From positions 1,472,672-1,536,671 of the forward strand of contig NW_003314268.1 in assembly GCF_000143415.4 (NCBI RefSeq): a stretch of 64,000 bases of DNA, written 5' to 3'. The notes beneath the pieces were generated by a model. The model was not told where the DNA came from. It was given only the letters and a program-made list of their open reading frames with translations, and made no database searches. Source of the stretch: Selaginella moellendorffii (lineage: Eukaryota; Streptophyta; Lycopodiopsida; Selaginellales; Selaginellaceae). Positions 12,915 through 24,771 of the stretch are shown here, one piece after another (the first letter of the stretch is position 1; each line of letters opens with the position of its first letter). Position numbers and translations under genes: made by a program.

Positions 12915-15260
12915 TTACGCTGTAGTTTCTCTTAATCTCGCGGCACACCTCATTTCGAGTTCCTTCATCATCTCCCATCTCTCCCTCGTCAAGCTTCGTT
13001 CGCCATAGCTCAAGGATAACAGGCGAGCCATTGTTAACCATCTACGCACAAAGAGAAACAAGGATTTTGTTACTCCCGACTCGGAGTAAGGAGAGCTATA
13101 CCTGTGAAACGTTTCAGATCCTACAGTTCTATCCTTCTGGCGTGCGGCCACAAGATCTTCCTCCACAATCTGGCAGCCAACAGTTAGAACTCGGGAAGGA
13201 GAAAGACACTAGAGAAAAGAATACCTTCTGCATTGAAGGCTCGATAACGTGGTCGGCCTCCCGAGCACTGCTCAAATAAATACGCCATTTCGACAAGTCC
13301 GATTCTTCTGCATGGATACGTGCCGCTCCCGCGCTGCACCTTAAAGGTACGAGCGCATCAGCTGGTAAAATCCTCGATTTGCCGCAAGAAACCACCAACA
13401 CGGGCAAATCTGTCGGCATTTCCATCTGATAATACTGGAAATCGTAGTCGACCTTTTGAAACAAACGAAAACATCAGCATACCACGTAAGAGATGAGCAA
13501 GACAAGACGTACTTTCTGAGACTCCATGACGCTCTTCAAGCTCTGCAAATTCTTGACACCGGTTTCGTTCAGCCTTCCTGCGTTCAAGGCAGTCTCGTCT
13601 AACGTAAGATGCGTGCCGCTTGCTAGTTGTAAACCACCAGTAACCAATCTACACATGAAACTATAGCAAGTGAGACCGGAAATGAAAAGAGAAAACGAAA
13701 GAAGCGTACCGATTGGTGGCATAATCTTTTCGTGGAGCGATCAGACAGGAGTTCAAGTCCTCGAGTGACAGCGACACCACTTGTGAACAGGGAAGAAGTA
13801 CTGATATCGCGTGCCCGACTGCAGAGGCAACGAGTGATACGGAACCATCGGCACCAGCTTGACACCCGCTAAAGTTGAGGGAAAACTTCCCAACAGCCAA
13901 GGGCTCTACACGGCTATAAACCTGAGCGTCACAGTCAGAATAACACCGAGAAAAAAACGACGAGAATTGTGCATACCTTTGACAGAAGATGCAAGAGTAA
14001 ATATTCCGCGGCGAGCCTGTCCTCACCGAGAACAGATTGTAATTTACAAACAAGAGATTCCCTCACGGAGCATATATCCGCCAAAGCACCCGGCTGACTA
14101 GGAATACTGTAAGCTGAAAGTTTTCTCATGGTAATACAGTGAAGTCGAGGAACCTTGAGATATCAAAGTCAGAGAGATAATGGAAATGAGCTTCTTACCG
14201 TGCTGGACGGTAACTGCAAGGAGGTGTCATCTTCCATCAAGGATTCAGCCAGAGCTGATGAATCAGAAGCCGAGCTAGAAACCAGTTCCGATTCTTTCCA
14301 TACGATACCAACAAACTCTGCGATGTCATTCAACTTCAAGTCCCCATCATTTCCATCGTAAATCTGGCAGAAAAAAGGCAGTGGTTAAGCCTCAGAAACA
14401 AAAAACGGAATTCTCGACCTTGACGAGGCACGAGTTCTGCTCTTTCGTTGGAGAGTCACAGTCCATGCTCTGCAAAACGAAAAATATGATAAGAAGATCC
14501 ATTTAAGCACATAAAAAGCTTTCACCTCCACAGTCGCTGGAACATCCTCCCGTTTGCGCTTCAAGCTCTGGCTAGTTGCATCCGGTTGTACAGCATTTGA
14601 ATGCCATGTAACTTTCATCCATTGATTTTCACCAGGAATCTACAAACACTCGAAGAAACGTTGAAAGCCCTGAGAAAGAAGTGAAAACTTACTGGAACGC
14701 AATAAAACAGCCGTCGATCCCAGATTTGCTGCTCGGTATCTTGCGGAACTGGGGTGTCGGTGTACTTGTTTGTTTGCCAAGTATTGCAATCCTGTAACAT
14801 AAATAACGATAGAGGACCTTGAAAAACAAAAAACTCAAGAGAAAGAGCAATACCTTGTAAGCGCCAACATAGTATTCCACATCGAACATATCTTGGATCT
14901 GTAAGAAACATAGATAAAAACTTGTTTGCAAACAAAAAATTTCGGAAAAAATGTACCATTCCCCGGAAGCGAACCAGCGAGCCAGAAGGAATAGAATCAC
15001 GCGCCAAATCGCCAATGTGAGGAACCTAGAAGCGGCATTCAATTCCAGCCCGGCTAAGAAGTAAAAAGAAGAAAGCAAACCTGAGCAATGGCGCCTTCTT
15101 CGTACAAGAACTTGTCGAAGACTCCCTTGACGCCCCAGTCGCCCCCCGAGAGCTCCAAAGTTGCGGCTGGAGCAGGAGAAGCGGCCATGGCTGCAATGGA
15201 GAAGAGGCCTCGCACGGCGCCCAGTGGATTCCGCAGCAAATCCACCGCCGGCGCGACCAT
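12915..15260 (-). CDS. MCMBP: MCM complex-binding protein (MCMBP/ETG1), 13 exons
   Basis: The nuclear replisome factor that binds MCM3-7, affects MCM loading and unloading and, in Arabidopsis (ETG1), supports sister-chromatid cohesion. Splicing with GT-AG introns of 43-75 bp gives 13 exons: 15260-15081, 15025-14957, 14898-14854, 14791-14693, 14639-14526, 14469-14419, 14363-14199, 14153-13977, 13921-13710, 13648-13513, 13452-13225, 13169-13102, 13041-12915. The protein is 556 residues, against about 590 in Arabidopsis. Recognised blocks are the N-terminal NPLGAVRGL, IPSGSLVRFRGM and IQDMFDVEYYVGAYK, ERLFY-like DRRLFYCVP, the late THLTLDETAL, and the C-terminal RWLTMARLLSLSYGE. All junctions keep frame and no stop is present. 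The ATG is the first in frame and matches the family start. It lies 103 bp from the upstream P450 stop, on the same strand. Confidence 0.95.
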
Positions 15261-15275
15261 CGCTTAGGTTAAGAA

Positions 15276-15283
15276 ATTCCCGC
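15276..15283 (+). promoter_or_regulatory. Candidate E2F site upstream of MCMBP
   Basis: ATTCCCGC matches the plant E2F consensus WTTSSCSS. It lies 16 bp from the MCMBP ATG, inside the 103-bp spacer after the P450 stop. Arabidopsis ETG1 is named as an E2F target gene, so a site here is expected; binding itself is inference. Confidence 0.5.
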
Positions 15284-15363
15284 CATAATGAATATAAGTA
15301 GAATATACCAAAAGACCACGTCAATGTATATTCTAAAGACATTCTAGGTTACCGAAATATTTT

Positions 15364-16901
15364 CTATTCAATCAACTGGAGAGTGGTGTACGCACTTTCG
15401 TGGAGCCTAGGAGTGATCCTGGCTTTGAGAGTGTGTGCCATGAAGTTTACGATACCCATAGCTTCACCCATGGGCTGATCTTTCGGACTGCCAGGAAACT
15501 CCCACTCGAATCCATGAAGAAGATTGGAAAGAACAAGCTGGACGTTCTTAAGACCCAGAGAAAGCCCTGGGCAAGACCGCTTTCCAGATCCGAATGGAAG
15601 CAGCTCAAAGTCTTGGCCGTTGACACCGATGTTGCTGCCAATGAATCTCTGAGGTTGGAACTCCAGAGGATCACTCCAGACTTGAGGGTCTCTTCCAATT
15701 GCGTAGACGTTCACAAGCAGCGTTGCGTTCTTGGGGATGTCATAGCCAGCAACTTTCTGGGCCTCAATGGATGCGTGTGGTACGAGCAAAGCAACAGGAG
15801 GGTGGAGACGAAACGTTTCTTTGATGATGGCATTCAAAACCTCGAGCTTGGATATGTCTCCCTCTTCGACCATGCGTGTGTGTCCAACAACGGACTCGAT
15901 CTCTTTCTGGGCTTTGACCATCCAATCTGGATGATGAAGAAGTTCCGCTAGAGCCCATTCGGTCACTGTGGATGATGTTTCAGATCCACCAAGCAATAGA
16001 TCCTATCAAGATCACAAAAGAATCAAGCAAGTTCCACGGAGAAAACCAAACTTACCATGAGCAGAGATCTGAGATTGACCATATCGTTTCCAATGTGATT
16101 CCTTGTGATCTCCACGAAATCGGGAACCTCGCCCGGGCGTTGCTCGTCCAAAACCTTTTGCAAGAAGCCATTCATCTTATCCCCGGCCATCTTTGCACGG
16201 CGGGCGACCAAGTCGAGCCAGCTCAAGTAGGGGAAATAGTCAGTGATCGAGAATGCTGCTGCCACCTCGAGGTTCTCATCAATCATCGCTATGAAATTCG
16301 AGGCCTCCTTCGCAATGGCGGGATCGCCCGAGGCCTTGGATCCAAAATAAATCTTCTTCATCAGGATGCGAGTCATAACGTTGAAGCTGAGCGCCCTCAA
16401 ATGTGATCTCACTCCCACAACTTGGCCAGCCTTGGAAGCTCTCAAGAACTCGCGACTGAGCTCCCACAGCTCGTCCCGGATGATGTGCGTGTTCATGCTC
16501 ACCCTCTTAGCCGTGAAGAGCTCCGTGGCGCAGAGCTTCCTCAGCTTCTTCCAGTAGTCTCCATACGGCGAGAAAGATATGCTCTTGCAATTCACGACAA
16601 TGGAGGCCACATTGTTTCGAGGCCTATACGCGAATTCCGTGTCGTTGTTCTTGAGAAACTCCTTGGCCATTGCTGGACTGGCGACCACGAACACAGGGAC
16701 GGATCCCAGGCGTAAGTGGAAGAGCGGGCCAAATTTCTTGGAGAGCTGCTGGAGTGAGATGTGTGGGAGCCTGCCCAGGAGATGGAAGTGGCCGATGAGT
16801 GGCAATCCTCTTGGGCCTGGTGGAAGATTGAAAGATTTGCTGGAGAGCCATTGCTTGAGAATGAAAGCTGTGATGAGGAAGAGCGCGACTGCCCAAAGCA
16901 T
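15364..16901 (-). CDS. Cytochrome P450, A-type (CYP71 clan), two exons
   Basis: A haem-thiolate monooxygenase, probably ER-anchored and acting with P450 reductase in secondary metabolism; substrate unknown. Exons 16901-16056 and 16002-15364, with a 53-bp phase-0 GT-AG intron, give 494 residues, the usual length. Seen: an N-terminal membrane anchor (LWAVALFLITAFIL), proline hinge LPPGPRGLPLIG, I-helix GGSETSS (287-293), K-helix KETFR (Glu344, Arg347), a PERF-like FQPQRF (Arg401) and haem loop PFGSGKRSCPG with Cys426. All catalytic features are intact. The ATG at 16901 starts directly before the anchor; an in-frame ATG further upstream would precede the anchor with non-hydrophobic sequence. A degenerate relative lies at 58040-59250. 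Subfamily cannot be set by eye. Confidence 0.95.
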
Positions 16902-16937
16902 TGCTACTTTCTGCCCCTCAATTGTTGAAGCCCTCCT

Positions 16938-16945
16938 TTTGTATA
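16938..16945 (-). promoter_or_regulatory. Possible TATA element of the P450 gene
   Basis: The minus strand reads TATACAAA about 37 bp upstream of the chosen ATG. The match is weak and supported only by position. Confidence 0.3.
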
Positions 16946-17012
16946 CCACTGGCTTACCCTCCTTTCCAATGTTGAATAGCGAGTAGCACGAGCAGCATCG
17001 ATCAAAATGCAC

Positions 17013-19650
17013 GTGATCGATCTTTGAAACTCTTTAACTCTTTAAACCATTTTCAAGGCAGCCTTGAGACTTGATTGGCGCTCTAGTCACATCCAGTATG
17101 TACTCACACATTGCCCACGCCAGACCTGCCAGTGATGATTTGAAACCAGAATCTGTATTATAAAGAAACAATTAGAACACATAGACATCGAAGAGGCCTA
17201 AGCACAAATACCAGGCGAGAATCATTTGGGACGAAGTTCACGTCATCTTGCTACGCAAGGATGCTTGCTTCCTTCCAAGATAATATCGCCCTCATTTTAG
17301 TAAAATGAATGAAACTTCTTAGTATAGTTTTTTAGCAAGCTTGCAGTACCTGTCCAGTGATAATAGGCCTTATTTAAGGCATAGGACTGCTTACAGCCAG
17401 ATCCACAAAGCTTAACAAGACATCTAGTTCCGCTAGCAGGTTTGCCACACCATTGCGGTAAGTCAAAACGTATAAAATCACCAACATAGAAGAATCGACG
17501 AGCATACCTGTGAAACCTGAGCCTCTTAACAAGATCCCTTTGAGTGTTAGTGTAATTTTCTGTCAGGTTCCCATATCTTTTGCTAAGCCTTCGAAGCCTG
17601 GAAGTCGTGGGCTTTATAGTCCATCATTTGGCATCACATGACAGCAGCTTAAAAATCATCAAAGCTGACTGTGATGCCTTGGAGGAAGAGATCCGTGCAT
17701 AAACAAGCCGTGAACGATTTGGATCTTCCTGCTGATAAGTCTCTGAAGCTGGACAAAATGACACAGTATTCAGGATCATGAGAATTGTCTATTTTAAGTA
17801 TTTTAATAGAATTGTTTTACCAGTTAAGATAATACATAGTATTTATTTTGTCTCTTTATATAGATAAGATTAGAACCATCCATAAGTAATTAATCCTAAT
17901 AGTTAATTACTAGGATAAATAATGTGGTAACTTCATCCTCATGTGTGCGTCTCTACTGCTTTCAGAGCATGCATCGACTAGGTTGGGGTTCCTGAGCTCG
18001 AGCACGGGGTCAGGTGCCTAAGTTCTGGGTCTTGGGGTGTCTGAGCTCGATTAAAATTTGACAAAGAAATCTAGCAAAAACTTCATCATGCAATTCTAAA
18101 TTGATTTATCAGATTCATATTTTCTGAACACCTTGTTTACTATAAGTGCTATGATCATTGGTACACAGGTAAGTGTTTCTCTCTCCATCATCAAAGATGC
18201 TCTTGAAAGTTATGAAGGCGCATCTGCCATTGAGGAACAGTGTATAGTTCTGTGGATGTTTGCAGAACATCTTGGAAGATACAACACACTAATTGAAAGT
18301 AAATATAATTATACTGATTAGTTTTTATAAATATAAAATTATATACTTGTTTAAGTTCTTTTTCCCTCTTTTCTTGAGCATATCTTTTTGGTTTGGGGGA
18401 CTAGGATGGTAGTGGATATACCTAGAATATGCCTGGATATTCTAGGATATTCTACTATCTAACAGTTGTTATTCATTTAAATTAATCTTGTATTTATAAT
18501 TTATAAACTTTCCTAAACACTTCTTAGTATATTCTTTTTTATTCTACCATCTATATGGAATAAGATTAATTCTGATTTATAAATTATAAACATGTTTATA
18601 ATTATTGATCAATTGGATTATTCAACAACACTACTATTAAGCAAACCAAATGTTGTTTCATACAACGTGTAGCAAATTATTTAAAACTAATAAAACTGAT
18701 AAATTCTTTTAAAATAATATTTACATTAAATGCTTATAAAAATTTATCATAATTTTATTTGTAATCAAGCTTATCAGTAATATAAACTATATTTAGATTT
18801 AAAAGGCAAAATGTTTTTTAGACTCAGCAATCTTAGTTATAGCTATACTGCATAACCGTAGTCTTAACCATTATAAGCTAGAAAAAGAAAAAAGAAAAAA
18901 TAGATAAGAAGCTGCCATGCTCTAGGGGACAATTAGCAAAGTCATAGATCCTTGCATTATTTTCTCGCAATCCTCTATAAGCATTTCTTAGGTGTCCACT
19001 AGTAAGAAAAAGTTGTGAGGCTAAAGATTTATATACTATACTAGAATTGTTAACAATCCTTTGCCTAAGCCCTAACTTATCAATAGCAGTTGGAGCTCGA
19101 GCTTGGCTTATGCTTGATCTATCAAGTTTAAATATTGCATCCAATGCCTCTATGTAGTGCACATGAATTTAGAATTAGTTTGTTGCACTTTAAAACAAGG
19201 TCTAATATGCCCATACAAGCATCAGCTCCTTATATTCAACCCCCAACACACACAATAGTGTCAAACAAAGTTTAGCACAGTTTTAGTATATTAGTAGTTA
19301 ATATCTTTTTAGGGTTAGTTATACTTTTAACCACTATCCCTATTATACATTATACTTCCTAAAAATTAGAATATTGTCAATATATAGAATAATAAATAAA
19401 TATTTCACCATCATTATACTGAATAATTACACATAATTCATATAATCCATAATAAGTCCTAAATAATCTTGATTTGCCACATGTACTTGGATTGTAAATC
19501 AAGTTATGTAAAATACTTAGCCTTTGAGAGTTGGTCAAATATGTTATCAATGTGAGGCAATTGAAAAAAAAATTTATTGTAATTTTGTAGAGAGCATGAT
19601 AATAAATTATAGTATTATACATTTTCATAACAAAAAGGACTAACACTCTA
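17013..19650. other. AT-rich intergenic DNA
   Basis: No gene was recognised. The right half is very AT-rich with frequent stops. It holds the second arm of the long inverted repeat. A 94-codon open stretch at 18878-19162 on the minus strand has no recognisable motif. Confidence 0.55.
18025..18235 (+). repeat. Inverted repeat arm, partner at 41-235
   Basis: The plus strand here is nearly the reverse complement of the window's left end. A short open reading (MFTISAMIIGTQ...) crosses it. CAGGTAAGTG inside resembles a splice donor, so this may be a scrap of a gene or retroelement. Confidence 0.7.
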
Positions 19651-19663
19651 TAATATGACTTGC

Positions 19664-20400
19664 TTAGTTAAATATGACTTTGTCAAGAAGTTTTATGAGT
19701 TGCTTCTTAACCATCTCCTTGGTATTCAAATGATATGAAGCTTTTATTGGTGGCTTAGAATTTAAAACAATCTCAATTTGATGATCAACCTCACAATTAG
19801 TTGGTAACATTGATGGTAAATGTGTTTGGAAAATGTCTTGATTCCTTGCCAACAACTCCATAATTTCCCTTCCATCACCTATTTTAACTTAAATAACATC
19901 ACCCTCAACCTCCATCACTTAAACCCAAAATATTTTACATCCCTTCTTAATTGCTATTGTAGTTAAGAACATAACATCCCAATCCCTTGAAAAATACTTT
20001 TACAATTGAAAAGATACATCAAGTTGGCTTTCTTACCACAATGTAATATGACTCTATCTAGCACTATATATCCTTTTGATATACTTATTGAAAAAATCTA
20101 TACCAAACACCATCTAAAAGTTTGGTATCTTTAATACTACCAAGTGGATATATCTTTATTTATATATCACTTATAAATTTCTTAACTATTTGCCCATACT
20201 TTTCCAAATCAAAAGTGTATAGATAACATTTGCTTAGTTTTCAATTCTAACAACTTAACTAAGTATTTGGATATCATGCTATATTGTAGCTTTTATGTCG
20301 ATCATCACTTCTATAAACAAAGTCTATAAATTACATTGATGGATCAATGCTTGCATAAGTCTTGAACACCTTTTCTTCTTTATTAACCCCTTTAACTTGA
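19664..20400 (-). pseudogene. Gypsy-type polyprotein remnant (RT N-terminus)
   Basis: At 19664-19861 the minus strand reads the segment before reverse transcriptase of Ty3/Gypsy elements: the VDHQIEIVLNSKPPIKASYHL pattern followed by a KKQLIKLLDK motif. The rest, to about 20400, has only stop-riddled traces. It lies just left of the LTR cluster and may be the end of an older element. Confidence 0.55.
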
Positions 20401-20409
20401 CCACCATTA

Positions 20410-20733
20410 TCTTCCCTCAGCCTCAATCTCAACCTCGCGTCAATTTGGAAGCACCACTAAAAAGTTCTTTCAAGACTGATTCCTAGACCTCACTATCCCT
20501 ACTATACTTTTGGAACCCCTTGCAACCCCCTCCCCTTTAGGAGACACATGCTTTGGGATTTCACCCCACAACCTATATTAGTATTCAAACTCACTTTCAG
20601 ACTCGATTTCGGACCAACTTTGGACTCTGTCTTGGACTTGATCTCGAACTTGGTCTCGGACCCAATATCGGATCTCGGACTTGGCCTCAAATTCGGTCTC
20701 GGACTCAGTTTCGGAGTTGGTCTCAAACTCCAT
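20410..20733 (-). repeat. Partial type II LTR fragment
   Basis: This matches the middle of the type II LTRs: ACTATCCCTACTATACTTTT, then a C-rich run, GGAGACACATGCTTTGG and a stretch of TCGGAC/TCGGTC hexamers. It abuts the complete type II LTR that begins at 20734. Confidence 0.7.
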
Positions 20734-21890
20734 TGTAAGCCACAAATTTTTCCTTCCCAATTTGCTAGCTTACCTCATCTATCTAACCAACACTGCCTTG
20801 GCTTTTGCTAAGTTCCCTCGCCAAGGTTCCCGCTTATTGTACCAACTCCTACTTGGTTCTACTTGGTTTCAGCTACTCACTGCACGAGCAACGAAGTGTT
20901 AGCCATCCATCCATGGATTCCCAAATCTCTCCTAATCCCCCTCCCCGGGTTAGACTGGACTTAAGGTTCGGCTACACTCCCCACAGGCATAAGCAGCCAA
21001 GCACACCAAGCCTCCAGGTTCTTAACATCCCTTGGTACAGCAACACTTGATCATGGGACCCTCTAAATCCCAAGCCTTAGGTGCAACACTTGCTTCGGGA
21101 TGCCGGGGCGAAACACCGTGGCCTAACGGCCCGGTATAGGTACCTCTACCCCCCCACTTCTATCCCGAAGGGAAGGCCCAATCCCCTAGGAAGGGCGAGG
21201 ACCAATGAGCCACAAGGTACTCAAGTGGGGCACCACTCCACATGAGCCGGGAGCACTGCAATTGGTTTCCTTTTCGGGAGTGGGAGCTGCTCTTGAGCAC
21301 TTTCTTGGGTGGCCCCTCCAGCACCACCCGAGTCTATGCTCACTCCCACCCAAGGCCCCTTGGCCCCAGTCTCAACCTCAAGTCAGTTTAGAAGCACCAC
21401 TGGAGAGTTCCTTTAAGATTAGTTCCTGGACCTGACTATCCCTACTATACTTTTGGAACCCCCTGCACCCCCCCCCCCTGGGAGACACATGCTTTGGACT
21501 TTCACCCCTTGACCGGTATTAGTACTCAGACTCAGTCTCGGACTTGATGTCGGACTTGATCTTGGACCCGACTTTGGACTCAGTCTCGGACTCGATCTCA
21601 GACTCGATCTTGGACCTGATCTCGGACTCGACTTCGGACTCGACCTCGGACTCGGTTTCGGACCCGATTCGGATCTCAGACTCTGTCTCGAAGTCGGTCT
21701 CAAACTCGGTCTCAAACTTGGTCTCCGGTTCGGCCTCGGACTCGATCCCGGACTCTATTTCGAACTCGGTCTTAGAGTCGGTCTTGGACTTGATCTTCAA
21801 CTTGGTCCCATCCGATGAACTCTTTGTCATTTCGGTCGTGCTTTCAGGGACCCTTTAGCCTACGACACCTCGGGGAGTTGGTTCCTTACA
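20734..21890 (-). repeat. Type II LTR, copy a (left LTR of element B)
   Basis: On the minus strand the LTR runs from TGTAAGGAACC at 21890 to GGCTTACA at 20734, with short inverted ends. The hexamer array lies at about 21530-21800. Just outside the right end the minus strand reads GGGTGGTGGAAT, a plausible polypurine tract, so this acts as a 3' LTR. Copies b and c are at 47169-48300 and 52263-53383. Confidence 0.75.
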
Positions 21891-22593
21891 ATTCCACCAC
21901 CCATAGAAGAAGTTTGATGCCCACATCGAATGTCTCTTTTTTATCTTACGACTTGTTGATTATGTCTCCGGGGGCATCCCCCCACTTAGTGGTGTGCTTA
22001 AGTTAGCCTCCCCAGCCAAGAGCCCATGACAATGGAATATAGGTGTCCCTATACCCCTCACCCCACCACGCCTTAGTATGGGGTTGGGACTTGAACCCAG
22101 CCTTGCTTTACTAGGGGGTTGGGACTCGAACCCAACCTTTGTAAAATACGTCTACGGATTTGACATCCCCGTGGGGAGTCTGGCATAGTTCTCTACGCAT
22201 GGTCGACCTAGTTAACCCATGTTAATTAGCTTACCTTCGGCGTGTCTTTAAGTCCCAACATATGCCATTGCTCAACTTCACAAATTGATACTTTAATTGA
22301 ATTTTGCTTAAGTACATAGAGTTCTGCCTTGCAGAAATTCCTCCACTAAATCTCGCGCATTCGCTAGGTTCTCCTTCGGTTCCCATGTTACTTCATAGTG
22401 TGGAAATCCTTTCCACTTCACATGGAACTCTCTCACCTTGCGTCCTTGTTGCTTGCTCTTGCGCGCATTGAGGATGGCCTCGACTTCGTATTCCTCTTCC
22501 CCTTGGATAACCTCAGGTAAAGGTTTTACTTGGTCCTTGCGAAGCGGATCCTCAAAGTATGGCTTGAGTAAGTTCACGTGGAACACTAGGTGC

Positions 22594-23300
22594 TATAGCA
22601 CATATGATCATGGGATGAGATTTGGATATACTGTCACCGTGAATCCTTGGAACCTTGGGGGATATAGAGATAAAATAGCCACCAAGGGCTCTCTCATCAA
22701 GCAATTGCCCCTTTTCCAATTGGCTTATGGGGAGAGAGATAAGGTGTATTATAGTTGGTATCAGAGCAAATGGCACGGGTTCAATTCCTATTGATTAGTG
22801 GCTACTTAAAAATATAATATACCCTTGAGCAAGGTATATTCCTACCCCTAAATTTGAAATCGTACGTAGTGGGCATCCATGCGTATGTCCTTCCTCTTGT
22901 GTGGAGTATCCACGGGCGAAGGTATCCATCATAGGACTGCAGTATGAGTGGATGACTAGTTGCCTCACATGGAATAGTTGGTCTACACAATGGAAGGATT
23001 GATAGATTCAGTGCGAAAATGGAGGTGCTGGTTCAGTAGGGGTTGTTAGTCAATAGTCAATGAGGACATTGACATCTCTGAAGAGGGGGTGAATGTAGTG
23101 TATGTGATCATGGGATGAGATTTGGATATATTGTCACTGTGGATCCTTGGAACCTTGAGGGATAAATGGGGATAAAATAGCCACTAAGGGCTCTCTCATC
23201 AAGCAATTGCCCCTTTTCCAGTTGGCTTAAGGGGAAAGAGACATCAAGCAATTGCCCCTTTTCCAGTTGGCTTAAGGGGAGAGAGATAAGGTGCGCTACA
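22594..23300 (+). mobile_element. TRIM (miniature LTR retrotransposon), 707 bp
   Basis: Two direct LTRs, 22594-22753 (160 bp) and 23094-23300 (207 bp), flank a 340-bp internal region with no coding capacity. A primer-binding site TGGTATCAGAGC, complementary to initiator tRNA-Met, starts 3 bp after the left LTR. A purine-rich GAAGAGGGGGTGAA directly precedes the right LTR. The 5-bp target duplication GGTGC is intact at 22589-22593 and 23301-23305. The right LTR is longer because of a tandem duplication of about 46 bp containing ATCAAGCAATTGCC. The element sits between the integrase and chromodomain of element B. TRIMs are mobilised by proteins of autonomous relatives. Confidence 0.93.
22756..22767 (+). 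promoter_or_regulatory. TRIM primer-binding site (initiator tRNA-Met)
   Basis: TGGTATCAGAGC, the usual plant initiator-Met primer complement, lies directly after the left LTR. Confidence 0.85.
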
Positions 23301-24310
23301 GGTGCATCTTCCCCATCTCTCGAGGAAGTCGGAGACGGTAAGCCACTTTACCGATTCGTGCCTCAATTTTGTAAGGCCCCACGAACCTATTTAAGGAATC
23401 CAAGATCAATTCATTTACAGGAATACATGCATTTTTACCTTTGGGTCAACTTTTGGCTAATCCCACTTGGTAGCCTGAGGTTCTTGGTGTTCAGCCACAC
23501 CTTCTCCCTAGCTTGGAACTCTACATCCCGGCGTTTCTGGTTCGCGTACTTGGTTTGTATTTGTTGAGCCCGTTCCAAGGAATCCCTCACTAGATTCCAA
23601 ATGTTGAGCCTTTTCGCCGTGAATGCCTCCACTGCAGGTAACTCTCCATGATACTCGGCCACGCCAAGTTCCATAGGACCTTCAATATCTCATCCATTGA
23701 TGACTTCCCATGGACTCACCCCAATACTCGAATGTGGTGAGTTGTTATAACACATTTTCACAAGTCCCAAATGACTTACCCAATCAGTCTGGTCTCCCGA
23801 GACATAACATCGCAAATAATCCTCCAGCTGCCTATTCACCCTTTCCATTTGTCCCTTTGTCAAGAAGTGTTAGTGCCCTCAAACTTGACTTAATACACAA
23901 TACTTGTCTGTGGGTGATAGGCTATGCTGAATTTCAACTTATTGTTTTAGGAGAGTTCTCCAGAACTTACTAGCGAAAATCTTATCTCGATCTAAGATAA
24001 TCTCTTCTGGCCTTCCCCGCACTTGAACCACTTGTTCAAAGAACAGCTTCACAACACCTTCTGTATCCACTTCCGTTGTGGTGGGTATGAAATGTGCCAT
24101 CTTCGAAAATCGGTCTACCACCACGAATATCGCATCGAACCCTTCGTTTGGGGTAAGACATTTCCATAGACGATATGAAATTGGGATGCTTTGTAACAAG
24201 CCCCCACTCGCTTTAGTCACGGCTTTGACCTGCTAACATGTTGGACATATCTTTACATAGTCTTGGACATCCTTAGCCATATCTGGCCAGTGATACTTCC
24301 TCTTGAGTAA

Positions 24311-24671
24311 TGTCAGGAATCCCCCAATTCATACCATATTCCTGAATCTCGCTAGATTTCTGACCTGTAGACCACATTCCTGATTCTCGAGACACTTCCC
24401 TATTCCTGACTCTCTGATTTCCTGTACGATTCCTGAGTTTTGAGCCACATTCATGATGATGATGTGGCACCTCCTCAACCTCAGCTATATTTAAGCCGTC
24501 CTCGATCCAAGAGTGGTGGAGCTTCATCAACCTATAGTATATATAGGTTAGCTTTGTTCTATTTCTCCACAATCTGAATCAACACCAGTCTAAGGCCTCT
24601 TCTTTGTTTCCATTAGCTTTTCTCTTTGTCTTTTGCATTTTCTAGTCTTGATCTTATTGGGGGTCTTGACA
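24311..24671 (+). repeat. Element C 5' LTR
   Basis: 361 bp, beginning TGTCAGGAATCC and ending GGTCTTGACA. A TATA-like TATATATAGG at about 24538 probably belongs to its promoter. Confidence 0.9.
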
Positions 24672-24771
24672 GTTTGATTCAAATTGTGTTTTTTCATTTT
24701 TTTGCTTTAGCTCGTTTTGATTGTTTGACTACCTTTGCCTTTTTCCCCCTTTTTTCTTTCTTTCTACCGAT

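Larger units (their letters stand above)
22308..24310 (-). pseudogene. Element B integrase 3' part and chromodomain (split by a TRIM)
   Basis: The minus strand from 24310 resumes the integrase zinc finger with YHWPDMAKDV and CPTC. The catalytic core follows (DAIFVVVDRFSKMAHFIPT, then RGRPEEIILDRDKIFASKFW with the second Asp region). A later block reads ERAQQIQTKYANQKRRDVEF at about 23567. After the TRIM comes FHVNLLKPYF and a chromodomain with FHVKWKGFPHYEVTWEP at about 22430-22385. Stops interrupt it at several points. Confidence 0.85.

Noticed and set aside
22080-22150. tRNA T-arm-like GACTCGAACCCAA motifs, also near 46565-46615 and 55145-55185
   Set aside because: They recur at the same place in each copy of retroelement segment X, with no acceptor stem, anticodon arm or A box around them.
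20734-22593. Perfect target duplication for element B (ACTCC on both sides)
   Set aside because: The left ACTCC is not directly adjacent to the LTR end, so the match is likely chance.
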